DNA of 64,000 nucleotides from Streptomyces sp. NBC_00259 (GTDB lineage Bacteria; Actinomycetota; Actinomycetes; Streptomycetales; Streptomycetaceae): assembly GCF_036181745.1 (NCBI RefSeq), contig NZ_CP108080.1:3618501-3682500 (forward strand), in the 5' to 3' direction. Each line of letters starts with the position of its first letter. The first letter of the stretch is position 1. Positions 32,683-41,803 of the stretch are shown one piece after another. Position numbers and translations under genes: made by a program. The notes beneath the pieces are model-generated. The model worked only from the letters and a program-made list of their open reading frames with translations, was not told where the DNA came from and made no database searches.

Positions 32683-34521
32683 TTACTTGACGACCGTGAT
32701 CCGGCCGGTGGCCGGCGGCGCCAGCGGGGCGCCCGCGCTGGAGTGCGCGGCGAAGTAGGCGTTGAGCATGTCCAGGTCGGACGCGCCCACCAGCTTGTTC
32801 TTGTGCTCCTTCAGGACCGCGAAGCCGTCGCCGCCGCCCGAGAGGAACTCGTTCATCGCGACCCGGTAGGTCTTCGCCGGGTCGATCGCCTCACCGTTCA
32901 GCTTCACCGAGCCGACGACGATCCGGTCGGCGCCGGTCTTCGTCATGTCCAGGGTGTAGGTGAAGCCCTTCGACACCTGCAGGATCTTCGGGGCGGCCTG
33001 GTTCGAGCCGCTGACCTGCTGCTGCAGCGCGGTGACCAGCTGGGCACCGGTGAGGTCGACCGCCGTCATCATGTTGGTGAACGGCTGCACCGTGAAGGCC
33101 TCGCCGTACGTCACGACACCGTCGCCCTCACCGCCCGAGGCGGCGCGGACCAGGCCCGCGCGGATACCGCCCGGGTTCATCAGGGCGAGCTGCGCGCCGC
33201 CCTTGTCGGCCGGGGCCATGCCTTCGAGCTGCGCGTCCGCGATCAGGTTGCCGATCGGCTTCTCGGGGGACTCGAAGGGGTTCTCTATGTCGGCGGAGAT
33301 GTACCCGACGGGCCGGTTGGCGATCGGCGCGGCCAGCGTGTTCCAGCGGTCGATGAGCTGGGTCATGTCCGCGGCCTTCGGCACGTCACGGGTGACGACG
33401 TGGTTGGCGGAGGCGACGGACGTCCGCACGATGTCGCGGGTGCGACGGTCGTACGTGAGCGTCGTGTCGGTGTACAGCTTGCCGAACGAGGCGGCCGAGG
33501 TGACCGTGCGCGGCTTGCCGGACGGGTCCGGGATCGTGCACGCGTACGCCTGGTGGGTGTGGCCGGTGACCAGGGCGTCGACCTGCGGGCTGACCTTCTT
33601 GGCGATGTCGACGATCGGGCCGGAGATGCCGTCGCCGGGGCCGGGGCTGTCGCAGTTGTAGTTGTACGAGCCCGAGGCCGGCGCACCGCCCTCGTGCAGG
33701 AGCGCGACGATCGACTTCACGCCCTTGCGCTCCAGCACCTTGGTGTACTTGTTGATCGTCTCGATCTCGTCACCGAACTTCAGGCCCTTGATGCCCTCGG
33801 CGCTGACGATGTCCGGCGTGCCCTCCAGGGTGACGCCGATGAAGCCGATCTTCACCCCGTTCCGCTCCCAGACGAAGTACGGGTCCAGGACCGGCCGGCC
33901 CGACTTCTCGTTCGTCACGTTGGCCGCGAGGTACGGGAAGTCCGCGCCGCGGAACTTCTTGGGCTTGCCGTCGGCCTTCTTCTCGTAGCAGCCGTCGACC
34001 GGATGGCAGCCGCCGTTCTGGAGCCGGGCGAGCTCCTTGGCGCCCTCGTCGAACTCGTGGTTGCCGACGGAGGTCACGTCGAGCTTCAGCTTGTTCAGCG
34101 CCTCGACGGTCGGCTCGTCGTGGAAGAGGCCGGAGAGCATCGGCGAGGCGCCGACCATGTCACCGGCAGCGGCGGTGATGGAGTACCTGTTGCCCTTGCG
34201 GGCCTCGCGCAGATGCGTGGCGAGGTACTCGGCGCCGCCCGCGTCGATGGTCCGCGTGGTGCCGTCCTCGTTGGTGTGGGTGACCCTGCCCGCCGAACCG
34301 GCCGGCGGCTGCAGATTGCCGTGCAGGTCGTTGAAGGACAGCAGCTGTACGTCGACGGTGCGGCCGTAGCCGTGTCCGTGTCCGTGTCCGTTCCCATGGC
34401 CGTGTCCGTTGCCGTGCGCCTGGGCTCCGGCGGGCATCGCGGCGACCAGTGCGCCGACGGTGGTCAGTCCGGCGGCGACCGCGAGTACGCGGCGGCGCTT
34501 CTGATGCGATGTCGCTGACAT
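32683..34521 (-). CDS. secreted 5'-nucleotidase / metallophosphoesterase
   Basis: A 612-residue exported enzyme of the UshA/5'-nucleotidase family that dephosphorylates nucleotides outside the cell. A signal peptide (residues 1-35, ending GAQAHG) is followed by a His/Gly run, HGNGHGHGNGHGHGHGYG, then the dinuclear metal site motifs LSFNDLHGNL, AAGDMVG, GNHEFDEG and TGHTHQAY, and a C-terminal nucleotidase domain with the substrate-binding NEFLSGGGDGF. The ATG at 34521 follows AGGGGACAG. The His run may help load metal or bind it. Phosphate scavenging would suit the phosphate genes farther right, but I see no PHO box here. Confidence 0.93.
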   Translation of the reverse strand: MSATSHQKRRRVLAVAAGLTTVGALVAAMPAGAQAHGNGHGHGNGHGHGHGYGRTVDVQLLSFNDLHGNLQPPAGSAGRVTHTNEDGTTRTIDAGGAEYLATHLREARKGNRYSITAAAGDMVGASPMLSGLFHDEPTVEALNKLKLDVTSVGNHEFDEGAKELARLQNGGCHPVDGCYEKKADGKPKKFRGADFPYLAANVTNEKSGRPVLDPYFVWERNGVKIGFIGVTLEGTPDIVSAEGIKGLKFGDEIETINKYTKVLERKGVKSIVALLHEGGAPASGSYNYNCDSPGPGDGISGPIVDIAKKVSPQVDALVTGHTHQAYACTIPDPSGKPRTVTSAASFGKLYTDTTLTYDRRTRDIVRTSVASANHVVTRDVPKAADMTQLIDRWNTLAAPIANRPVGYISADIENPFESPEKPIGNLIADAQLEGMAPADKGGAQLALMNPGGIRAGLVRAASGGEGDGVVTYGEAFTVQPFTNMMTAVDLTGAQLVTALQQQVSGSNQAAPKILQVSKGFTYTLDMTKTGADRIVVGSVKLNGEAIDPAKTYRVAMNEFLSGGGDGFAVLKEHKNKLVGASDLDMLNAYFAAHSSAGAPLAPPATGRITVVK

Positions 34522-34656
34522 CTGTCCCCTTGTCAGTTCAGCGTGACGACTGTTCTCAGCCGTGCAGCCTAGAGTCAACGCGCGTAGCACGACAGGGGAT
34601 CCCGGGTTACGAGCTGGTATCCGATCGGGTGCGGCCCGGCGCCGTACCCTCGTCGT

Positions 34657-35580
34657 ATGACTGACGCAGCCCCCGCCCTCGAGCCCGGCCGGCAGATCCA
34701 GACGCTCGACGAGCTCACCCCCGAGCTGGCCGACGACGTCCTCCGCCTGCTGACCGTCGCCGCCCGTACCGACGGCATGCAGGCCGTCTCCGAGCAGGGC
34801 AGGCTCTATCTGCGCCATGGGCAACGCGAGGGTGTGCGCCACTTCCTGCTCACCGTCGCCGGGGACCTTCGCGGGTACGCCCAACTGGAGGACACCGACC
34901 CCGTGGAGGCCCCGGCGGCCGAGCTGGTCGTCCACCCGGGCCACCGCGGCCGCGGCCACGGCCGGGCCCTCGGCAACGCGCTGCTCGGCGCGTCCGGCAA
35001 GCGGCTGCGCGTCTGGGCCCACGGCGGCAAGTCCGCGGCCCGCCATCTGGCGCAGGTCCTCGGGCTGACGCTCTTCCGCGAACTGCGCCAGCTGCGCCGC
35101 TCGTTGAGCCCGCTCGACCTTCCGGACCCGGTGCTGCCGGACGGGGTCACCGTCCGGGCGTTCCTGCCCGGCCAGGACGACGCCGCCTGGCTCACGGTCA
35201 ACGCGGCCGCCTTCGCCCACCACCCCGAGCAGGGCTCGATCACCCAGCGCGACCTCGACGATCGCAAGGAGGAGCCGTGGTTCGACCCCAAGGGCTTCTT
35301 CCTGGCCGAGCGCGAGGGCGAGATCGTCGGCTTCCACTGGACGAAGGAGCACGCGGAGGAGCAGCTCGGTGAGGTGTACGTGATCGGCATCCGCCCCGAC
35401 GCCCAGGGCACCGGCCTCGGCAAGGCGCTCACCGCGATCGGCCTGCGCCATCTCGCGGCACAGGGCCTGCCGACGGCCATGCTGTACGTCGACGCGGACA
35501 ACACGGCGGCGCTGCGGGTGTACGAGCGGCTGGGATTCACGACGCACGAGGTGGACCTGATGTACCGCACGGAGACCTGA
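34657..35580 (+). CDS. mshD: mycothiol synthase
   Basis: MshD acetylates the Cys amine of Cys-GlcN-Ins, the last step of mycothiol synthesis. The 307-residue protein has two GNAT domains, the N-terminal with VVHPGHRGRGHGRAL and the active C-terminal with VIGIRPDAQGTGLGKAL near residue 245, ending LYVDADNTAALRVYERLGF. Length and domain order are standard. Divergent from the nucleotidase gene. Mycothiol is the actinobacterial low-molecular thiol, supporting the taxonomic call. Confidence 0.95.
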   Translation: MTDAAPALEPGRQIQTLDELTPELADDVLRLLTVAARTDGMQAVSEQGRLYLRHGQREGVRHFLLTVAGDLRGYAQLEDTDPVEAPAAELVVHPGHRGRGHGRALGNALLGASGKRLRVWAHGGKSAARHLAQVLGLTLFRELRQLRRSLSPLDLPDPVLPDGVTVRAFLPGQDDAAWLTVNAAAFAHHPEQGSITQRDLDDRKEEPWFDPKGFFLAEREGEIVGFHWTKEHAEEQLGEVYVIGIRPDAQGTGLGKALTAIGLRHLAAQGLPTAMLYVDADNTAALRVYERLGFTTHEVDLMYRTET

Positions 35581-35599
35581 GCGGCGATCGGCCGGGCAA

Positions 35600-35647
35600 G
35601 GGGCGGTGAGTTCCGCCCCGAGGCAGGGGGCGGTTGACACCGCCCCC
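35600..35647 (+). terminator. two hairpins after mshD
   Basis: GGGGCGG-tgagtt-CCGCCCC (35600-35619) and GGGGGCGGT-tgac-ACCGCCCCC (35626-35647) lie in tandem, the second followed by TCTCTT. Together they insulate mshD from the GntR operon. Confidence 0.75.
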
Positions 35648-35653
35648 TCTCTT

Positions 35654-35693
35654 GCACCACCCTTTCACTACTTGATTAGTGAAAGGGTGGTGC
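35654..35693. promoter_or_regulatory. perfect 17-bp inverted repeat abutting the GntR start codon, probable autoregulatory operator
   Basis: Arms GCACCACCCTTTCACTA (35654-35670) and its exact complement (35677-35693) flank a six-base spacer CTTGAT. The right arm ends at the base before the GntR ATG. Overlapping it, TTGCAC (35652) and ATTAGT (35675) are spaced like -35 and -10 boxes, so the transcript would have almost no leader. YtrA-type GntR repressors bind such sites in front of their own operons. The hairpin could also form in RNA if transcription starts farther upstream. Confidence 0.75.
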
Positions 35694-36209
35694 ATGATCG
35701 AGTACAGGATCGACCGACGCAGCGGCATCGCCACCTATCTGCAGATCGTTCAGCAGACGAAGCAGGCCCTGCGACTGGGAGTACTGGAGCCCGGCGACCG
35801 GCTGCCCACCGCCCGCGAGGTGGTGGAGGCGACCGCCATCAACCCGAACACGGTGCTCAAGGCCTACCGCGAACTGGAGCGCGAAGGGCTCGTCGAGGCC
35901 CGGCGCGGCCTCGGCACCTTCGTACGGAGGGGGCTCGGCACCGCCGGAGCCGACTCGCCCCTGCGCGGTGAACTCACCGACTGGGCGCTGCGCGCCCGGG
36001 CGGCGGGCCTGGGCCGGGACGACGTGGCGGCGCTCTTCACCGCCGCACTCGACGCGCACTTCGCGGACCACGAGCGGGACCAGCAGGCCGGACCGAACAA
36101 GCAGGACAAGCAGATCGAGCCGGACGAGCAGGTACGTAAGCCCGACGAGCAGGTACGTCAGCCGGACGAGCAGGCCGGGCAGAAGCACGAGCAGGGGGAC
36201 GACACATGA
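35694..36209 (+). CDS. GntR family regulator, YtrA subfamily
   Basis: A 171-residue repressor: GntR winged helix at residues 10-75 (GDRLPTAREVVEATAINPNT, KAYRELEREGLVEARRG) and the short helical C-terminal of the YtrA type, which always accompanies ABC transporters. After residue 125 the protein runs into DEQVR-K/QP repeats not typical of the family. The ATG at 35694 begins MIEYRIDRRSG, the usual YtrA start. It overlaps the ATPase gene by four bases (ATGA), so it heads the operon it likely represses. Confidence 0.93.
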   Translation: MIEYRIDRRSGIATYLQIVQQTKQALRLGVLEPGDRLPTAREVVEATAINPNTVLKAYRELEREGLVEARRGLGTFVRRGLGTAGADSPLRGELTDWALRARAAGLGRDDVAALFTAALDAHFADHERDQQAGPNKQDKQIEPDEQVRKPDEQVRQPDEQAGQKHEQGDDT

Positions 36210-37144
36210 GTGACACCGCCATCGAGGCGGCGGGCCTCGGCAGGAGATTCCGGCGCACCTGGGCACTGCGGGGCTGTTCCTTCCGGCTGCCCGCGGGACG
36301 GATCTGCGCCCTCGTCGGCCCCAACGGCGCGGGGAAATCCACCCTGCTGACACTCGCGGCGGGCCTGCTGCGGCCCACCGAGGGCGGCCTGCGGATCCTC
36401 GGCACCGACCCCGCGTCCGCGCGCGAGCGGATCGCCTACGTCGGCCAGGACAAGCCGCTCTTCCCCCAGCTCACGGTCGCCGAGACCCTGCGCACGGGCC
36501 GCGAACTCAATCCCGGCCACTGGGACGACGCCGTCGCCGAGGAGATCGTGCACGCAGGGGGACTCGACCCGGCCGCCCGCGTCCGCACGCTCTCCGGCGG
36601 CCAGCGCACGCGCGTGGCTCTCGCCCTCGCCCTCGGCAAACGCCCCGAACTGCTGCTCCTGGACGAGCCGATGGCCGACCTCGACCCGCTCGGCCGTCAC
36701 CAGCTCATGGGCAAGCTGATGGCCGATGCCGCCGATCACGGGACCACCGTGGTGATGTCCTCGCACATCCTCTCCGAGCTGGAGAACACCTGCGACTACG
36801 TCCTGCTCGTCGCCCACGGCCGCATCCGGCTCGCCGGCGACACCGACGACCTGCTCGCCGCACACACCCTGCTGACGGGCCCGGCCACGGCCGATCTCAC
36901 CCCGCACACGGTGATCGAGTCCCGCACGACGGGCCGTCAACTGACTGCGCTCATACGCAGGACCGAGCCGGGAGCGGACGTCCCGTCCGGATGGGACGCG
37001 GTGGAGCCGACCCTGGAGGAGCTGCTCCTGGCGCACCTGCGCTCCCCGGACGCACCGGCGCTGCTGACCCCGTCAGCCGACCCGACCGCCGGGCCGACCG
37101 CCGGCCCGACCGCCGGCCCGACCGCCGAGGGGGCTGCCGTATGA
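36206..37144 (+). CDS. ABC transporter ATP-binding subunit (YtrA-linked)
   Basis: A 312-residue ATPase with Walker A VGPNGAGKSTLLTL near residue 42, signature LSGGQRTRVALALAL near 130, Walker B LLLLDEPMADLDPLG near 153 and the switch His in VMSSHILSE. It ends in a repeated PTAG unit encoded by 12-base repeats around 37080-37130. It sits between the GntR regulator and the permease in one coupled unit. Such systems usually export antimicrobials or respond to cell-wall stress; substrate unknown. Confidence 0.92.
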   Translation: MSDTAIEAAGLGRRFRRTWALRGCSFRLPAGRICALVGPNGAGKSTLLTLAAGLLRPTEGGLRILGTDPASARERIAYVGQDKPLFPQLTVAETLRTGRELNPGHWDDAVAEEIVHAGGLDPAARVRTLSGGQRTRVALALALGKRPELLLLDEPMADLDPLGRHQLMGKLMADAADHGTTVVMSSHILSELENTCDYVLLVAHGRIRLAGDTDDLLAAHTLLTGPATADLTPHTVIESRTTGRQLTALIRRTEPGADVPSGWDAVEPTLEELLLAHLRSPDAPALLTPSADPTAGPTAGPTAGPTAEGAAV

Positions 37145-37158
37145 ATGAGGAGCGAACG

Positions 37159-38157
37159 ATGACAGAGAACACGACCCTCACGTACGACAGGCCGTCGACC
37201 GGCCGCGGAAGCCGCGGCATCGGCCTCCTCAAGGGGCCGGTCCGATCGGTGTGGCTGCTGCACCGCAGGGCGCTGCTGCTCTTCGGCGCCTACCTGGTGC
37301 TGTCCGCCGGCTCGCTGGTGTGGCTGCGCTTCATCGCGCCGGGAGAGGAGCTGGGCCCCTGCGGATCGCTCGGGTCGGACCTGCCGCCCTGCGGTCCGCC
37401 CCCGCTGGACTCGATGTTCGACTTCGCGGGGAACCTGGGCGCCGTCGCGTTCGCGATCGCGTGGCTGCCTCTGGCGGTGGCCTTCTACGCGGGGGCGGTG
37501 CTCGTCGGCGCGGAGCTGGAGCGCGGCACCGCGGGCCTCAGCTGGACACAGTCCGTCACCCCGGGCCGCTGGCTCGCCGCCAAACTGGCCGTCCCCGCCG
37601 TGCTGCTCCTCTCCGGCGTCACGGTCCTCTCGCTGCTGTACCGCTGGGTCCGCGGCGCCGGCGCGAAGGCACTGGGCGACCAGTGGTACTTCACCGACGT
37701 CTTCCTGGCACTGGGCCCGGCGGTCCTCGCGTACTGCCTGTTCGCTCTCGCCGTCGGCGCGCTCGCCGGACTGCTGGTGCGGCGCGCCCTGCCCGCCGGA
37801 GGGCTGGCCTTCGTCGTCACCGCGATCGTGATGCTGTTCGCCGACGGCCGGCGGGACCGGCTGTGGCCGACGGCGGACGTGGTGTGGAGGAATTCACGGG
37901 GCGAGCTCCCGAACAGCGCCTTGCAGATGGAGAACGGCCTGGTCGTCGCCGGAAAGCGGGCCGAGCGGTGCTGGGACCCGCAGGTGGCGATGCCGCCCGG
38001 CTGTCACTCCGGGTCCGGGATCCGGGAGTGGTACGCCGTCCTCCACCCGTCCTCCCACTTCTGGCCGATCCAGCTGGTCGAGACGGGCATCGTGCTCGCG
38101 CTGGCCGCCGCGGCGACGTTCGCGGCCTTCCGGGTCCTGCGCCGGCTGCACGCCTGA
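37159..38157 (+). CDS. ABC transporter permease subunit (YtrA-linked)
   Basis: A 332-residue membrane protein with six helices: one near residue 40, a pair around 95-125, two near 150-215 and one near the C-terminus, plus a large external loop with several Cys before the last helix. The ATG at 37159 has GAGGAG seven bases upstream; the ATG at 37141 overlaps the previous stop as ATGA and would add six residues. Partner of the preceding ATPase. Confidence 0.85.
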   Translation: MTENTTLTYDRPSTGRGSRGIGLLKGPVRSVWLLHRRALLLFGAYLVLSAGSLVWLRFIAPGEELGPCGSLGSDLPPCGPPPLDSMFDFAGNLGAVAFAIAWLPLAVAFYAGAVLVGAELERGTAGLSWTQSVTPGRWLAAKLAVPAVLLLSGVTVLSLLYRWVRGAGAKALGDQWYFTDVFLALGPAVLAYCLFALAVGALAGLLVRRALPAGGLAFVVTAIVMLFADGRRDRLWPTADVVWRNSRGELPNSALQMENGLVVAGKRAERCWDPQVAMPPGCHSGSGIREWYAVLHPSSHFWPIQLVETGIVLALAAAATFAAFRVLRRLHA

Positions 38158-38181
38158 CGGGCAGGCGACGGGCTCCGGCCT

Positions 38182-38218
38182 GCGCGGACGTGGTGGACGG
38201 GGGTCCCCACGTCCGCGC
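38182..38218 (+). terminator. hairpin after the GntR-ABC operon
   Basis: GCGCGGACGTGG (38182-38193) and its complement (38207-38218) form a perfect 12-bp stem with a 13-base loop, 25 bases after the permease stop codon. Confidence 0.7.
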
Positions 38219-38334
38219 GGGCGGCCGGGGCCGTCCGTCAGCCACGACCCGGCCCGCCGGGTGCCCCGGGGCGGGCCTCCGGGTACCCACGGCGCGGCGT
38301 CCCGCTTGCCCAGGCGTCATGTTCTCGTTACCGG

Positions 38335-38368
38335 GCATTCAGCGACCCTTGCGACCCTCGGTGAATGC
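38335..38368. promoter_or_regulatory. inverted repeat GCATTCA/TGAATGC upstream of ppk
   Basis: Seven-base arms at 38335-38341 and 38362-38368 are separated by 20 bases, about 100 bases before the ppk start. The rest of the 250-base gap from 38219 holds no gene that I can see. No clear PHO box is present. The repeat may be a regulator site or part of the leader RNA. Confidence 0.35.
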
Positions 38369-38466
38369 AGCCCGCTGTGCCCCCCGCCCCGCGAAACGGG
38401 CGTCCTCTGCCTACCGAGGCCCGCTCCGACGCGCCCGATCACCCCTTCGCGCGGAAGAATGGGTCC

Positions 38467-40689
38467 ATGAGCCAGCAGCCCGCCGAGGTACCGGTCCAGC
38501 ACGTCCAGCCGTCCGTAGGCTCCATCGCCGCGCACCGGCCCCACACGGTGTCCGCCGCGGTGTCCGACCTGGAGCCCGACATCGACGCCGACCTCGATGC
38601 GTACGAGGACGAGACGGAGGGGGCCGAGCTGCCCCAGGGCCGGTTCCTCGACCGTGAGCGCAGCTGGCTCGCCTTCAACGAGCGGGTGCTGGAGCTCGCC
38701 GAGGACCCCGCGACACCTCTGCTCGAACGGGCGAACTTCCTCGCGATCTTCGCCTCGAACCTGGACGAGTTCTTCATGGTCCGGGTGGCCGGACTGAAGC
38801 GCCGTATCGCGACCGGTGTCGCCACCCGGTCCGCCTCCGGACTGCAGCCTCGCGAGGTCCTGGAACTGATCTGGAACCGCTCGCGGGAACTCATGGCCCG
38901 GCACGCCGCCTGCTACCAGCAGGACGTCGCCCCGGCACTCGCCGACGAGGGCATCCACCTCATCCGCTGGCCCGAGCTCACGGAGAAGGAGCAGGCCCGC
39001 CTGTTCACCCTCTTCCGCCAGCAGATCTTCCCGGTCCTCACCCCGCTCGCCGTCGACCCGGCCCACCCCTTCCCGTACATCTCGGGCCTCTCGCTGAACC
39101 TCGCCGTGGTCGTCCGCAACCCGGTCAGCGGCCACCGCCACTTCGCCCGCGTCAAGGTCCCGCCGCTGCTCTCCCGCTTCCTGGAGGCCTCCCCGCAGCG
39201 TTACGTCCCGCTGGAGGACGTCATCGCGGCGCATCTGGAGGAGCTCTTCCCCGGCATGGAGGTGCTCGCGCACCACATGTTCCGGGTGACGAGGAACGAG
39301 GACCTCGAGGTCGAGGAGGACGACGCCGAGAACCTGCTCCAGGCCCTGGAGAAGGAGCTGCTGCGCCGCCGCTTCGGCCCGCCGGTGCGCCTGGAGGTCG
39401 AGGAGTCCATCGACCCGTACATCCTGGACCTGCTCGTCCGGGAGCTGAAGATCTCCGAGTCCGAGGTCTATCCGCTGCCCGGGCCGCTGGACCTGACCGG
39501 ACTGTTCGGGATCGTCTCGCAGGACCGGCCCGAGCTGAAGTACCCGAAGTTCGTCGCCGGCACCCACCGCGACCTCGCCGAGGTCGAGTCGGCGTCCGCA
39601 CCCGACATCTTCGCGGCGCTGCGCGAGCGGGACGTCCTGCTGCACCACCCGTACGACTCGTTCTCGACGTCCGTCCAGGCCTTCCTGGAGCAGGCCGCCG
39701 CCGACCCGGACGTCCTCGCGATCAAGCAGACGCTGTACCGGACCTCCGGCAAGTCCCCCATAGTCGACGCGCTGATCGACGCCGCCGAGTCCGGCAAGCA
39801 GGTCCTCGTCCTCGTCGAGATCAAGGCCCGTTTCGACGAGCAGGCCAACATCAAGTGGGCGCGCAAGCTGGAGGAGGCGGGCTGCCACGTCGTCTACGGA
39901 CTGGTCGGCCTGAAGACCCACTGCAAGCTGTCCCTCGTGGTCCGCCAGGAGGGCGAGACCCTGCGCCGCTACTCCCACGTCGGCACCGGCAACTACCACC
40001 CGAAGACCGCCCGGCTGTACGAGGACCTCGGTCTGCTCACCGCGGACCCGCAGGTCGGCGCCGACCTCTCCGACCTGTTCAACCGGCTGTCCGGCTACTC
40101 GCGCCGCGAGACGTACCGCCGCCTGCTGGTCGCCCCGAAGTCGCTGCGGGACGGTCTGATAGCCCGGATCAACAAGGAAGTCGCCCACCACCACGCGGGC
40201 CGCCCCGCGTACGTGCGCATCAAGGTCAACTCGATGGTCGACGAAGCGATCATCGACGCCCTGTACCGCGCGTCGCAGGCCGGTGTGCCCGTGGACATCT
40301 GGGTCCGGGGCATCTGCGCGATCCGCCCCGGCGTCACGGGCCTCTCCGAGAACATCCGCGTCCGCTCCATCCTCGGCCGCTTCCTGGAGCACTCCCGGGT
40401 CTTCGCCTTCGGCAACGGAGGCGAGCCCGAAGTCTGGCTCGGCAGCGCCGACATGATGCACCGTAACCTCGACCGACGTATCGAGGCGCTCGTCCGGGTC
40501 ACCGACCCGGCCCACCGCACGGCCCTGACCCGGCTGCTGGAAACCGGCATGTCCGACTCCACGTCGTCCTGGCACCTCGGCCCGGACGGGGAATGGACCC
40601 GGCACGCGACGGATCCGGACGGCCAGCCGCTGCGGCACGTACAGGAATCGCTCATTGACGCCCGGAGGCGCCGGCGTGCAAAGCCCTGA
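38467..40689 (+). CDS. ppk: polyphosphate kinase 1
   Basis: PPK1 polymerises the gamma-phosphate of ATP into polyphosphate, and can run in reverse. The 740-residue protein has all four PPK domains: RERSWLAFNERVLELA near residue 62, HPYDSF before the catalytic region, KARFDEQANIKWA, and the phosphohistidine segment YSHVGTGNYHPKTARLYEDL with His504. It ends SADMMHRNLDRRIEALVRV then a short basic tail. I prefer the ATG at 38467 (MSQQPAE); an ATG at 38365 adds 34 weakly conserved residues. It overlaps the CHAD gene, forming a polyphosphate operon. Confidence 0.95.
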   Translation: MSQQPAEVPVQHVQPSVGSIAAHRPHTVSAAVSDLEPDIDADLDAYEDETEGAELPQGRFLDRERSWLAFNERVLELAEDPATPLLERANFLAIFASNLDEFFMVRVAGLKRRIATGVATRSASGLQPREVLELIWNRSRELMARHAACYQQDVAPALADEGIHLIRWPELTEKEQARLFTLFRQQIFPVLTPLAVDPAHPFPYISGLSLNLAVVVRNPVSGHRHFARVKVPPLLSRFLEASPQRYVPLEDVIAAHLEELFPGMEVLAHHMFRVTRNEDLEVEEDDAENLLQALEKELLRRRFGPPVRLEVEESIDPYILDLLVRELKISESEVYPLPGPLDLTGLFGIVSQDRPELKYPKFVAGTHRDLAEVESASAPDIFAALRERDVLLHHPYDSFSTSVQAFLEQAAADPDVLAIKQTLYRTSGKSPIVDALIDAAESGKQVLVLVEIKARFDEQANIKWARKLEEAGCHVVYGLVGLKTHCKLSLVVRQEGETLRRYSHVGTGNYHPKTARLYEDLGLLTADPQVGADLSDLFNRLSGYSRRETYRRLLVAPKSLRDGLIARINKEVAHHHAGRPAYVRIKVNSMVDEAIIDALYRASQAGVPVDIWVRGICAIRPGVTGLSENIRVRSILGRFLEHSRVFAFGNGGEPEVWLGSADMMHRNLDRRIEALVRVTDPAHRTALTRLLETGMSDSTSSWHLGPDGEWTRHATDPDGQPLRHVQESLIDARRRRRAKP

Positions 40690-41803
40690 CCTTCCCCTGG
40701 TGCCGCGGGGGGCCGGCGCCGACCAGGTCCTGGCCGGATATCTGCAGGCACGGGCCGGCGACTTCCTCCGCAGTCTGCGGCTGCACGGCGAGAGCGGTGC
40801 GGACACGGCGGGCGCGGAGGACGCGGCCCGTTCCCTGCGGCGGGCCGCCCGGCGCATCGGCGGCACCCTCCACACGTTCCGTCCCCTGCTGGACGTGGCC
40901 TGGGCGGACCAGCTCCGTACCGAACTCGCCTGGCTCTCCGGCATGCTCGCCGACGAGCACGCGTGCACGGCCCGGCTGGCCCGGCTGCTGGACGCGCTCG
41001 CCCGCCTCTCGGGTACGAAGCCGGTGCCCGCGGCGCGGGCCGCGGACGACGAGGCCGCTGCGGAGTCGTCTGTTCCGGCGGGCGGGGCCCTCGGTCCCCG
41101 GACGGCCGGACGCGGCGCCCTCACCGTCGGGGCGGCCCGGGCCGGAGCCCTGCTGGAGCGGCAGCTGACGCTCGGACGCACCCGGGCCCACTCCGCGGCG
41201 CTGCAGGCGCTCGGGTCCTCACGGTTCCACGCGGTCGCCGACGCCGTCGCGCTGCTGGCCTCCGAGGTGCCGCTCTCCGCGACCACCACCGCGACCACCG
41301 CCGCGCCCGGCACCGCGCTCCCGGCTCTGTTCGCGCACGCCGACGTCGCCGAGCGCAGGCTCCTGGAAGCGGTCACGACGCTGCCGCTGGCCCGCGCGGC
41401 ACACCCGTACAACGCGGAAGCCCTGGTCCACGGCCTGGCCACCGCCTCCGCCGGGGAGGCGCAGGACGCCCCCTGGCACCAGGTGCGCCACCGGCTGCGG
41501 CTGCACCGCTACGCCAGGGAAGTGCTGTGCGCCGGCGAGGGCGGCACCGGCCCCGACCCCCGGCTCACCGCCGCGGGCCGCACCCTCGACCGGCACCGGG
41601 ACGCCGCGGAAGCCGCCGCGGCGGCCGCGGCGGCGGCGCGTACGCCCCGTATCGCCCCGGCGACGGCGTACGCACTCGGGGTCCTCCACGCCGACCAGCG
41701 CCATGAGGTCGAGGCCGCCCGCTTCGCCTTCCAGCGGACCTGGCAGGACGTACCCCCCGGGCCGGAGGGCCCCAGAGGAAGACAGACGGTGGCCGCGCCA
41801 TGA
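40676..41803 (+). CDS. CHAD domain protein
   Basis: A 375-residue CHAD protein. CHAD domains are His-rich helical bundles that bind polyphosphate; RSLRRAARRIGGTLHTFRPLL (cited as the basic segment near residue 45) carries the conserved Arg/His pattern, repeated in the second half (RHRLRLHRYAREVLC). Translation starts at GTG 40676, with GGAGG seven bases upstream, inside the last 14 bases of ppk. It is followed by the Nudix gene with an ATGA overlap. Cotranslation with PPK supports a part in polyphosphate binding or localisation. Confidence 0.9.
   Translation: MQSPDLPLVPRGAGADQVLAGYLQARAGDFLRSLRLHGESGADTAGAEDAARSLRRAARRIGGTLHTFRPLLDVAWADQLRTELAWLSGMLADEHACTARLARLLDALARLSGTKPVPAARAADDEAAAESSVPAGGALGPRTAGRGALTVGAARAGALLERQLTLGRTRAHSAALQALGSSRFHAVADAVALLASEVPLSATTTATTAAPGTALPALFAHADVAERRLLEAVTTLPLARAAHPYNAEALVHGLATASAGEAQDAPWHQVRHRLRLHRYAREVLCAGEGGTGPDPRLTAAGRTLDRHRDAAEAAAAAAAAARTPRIAPATAYALGVLHADQRHEVEAARFAFQRTWQDVPPGPEGPRGRQTVAAP

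Noticed and set aside
38219..38466. PHO box upstream of ppk
   Set aside because: GTTCTCGTTAC resembles one unit, but no second unit follows at 11-base spacing.
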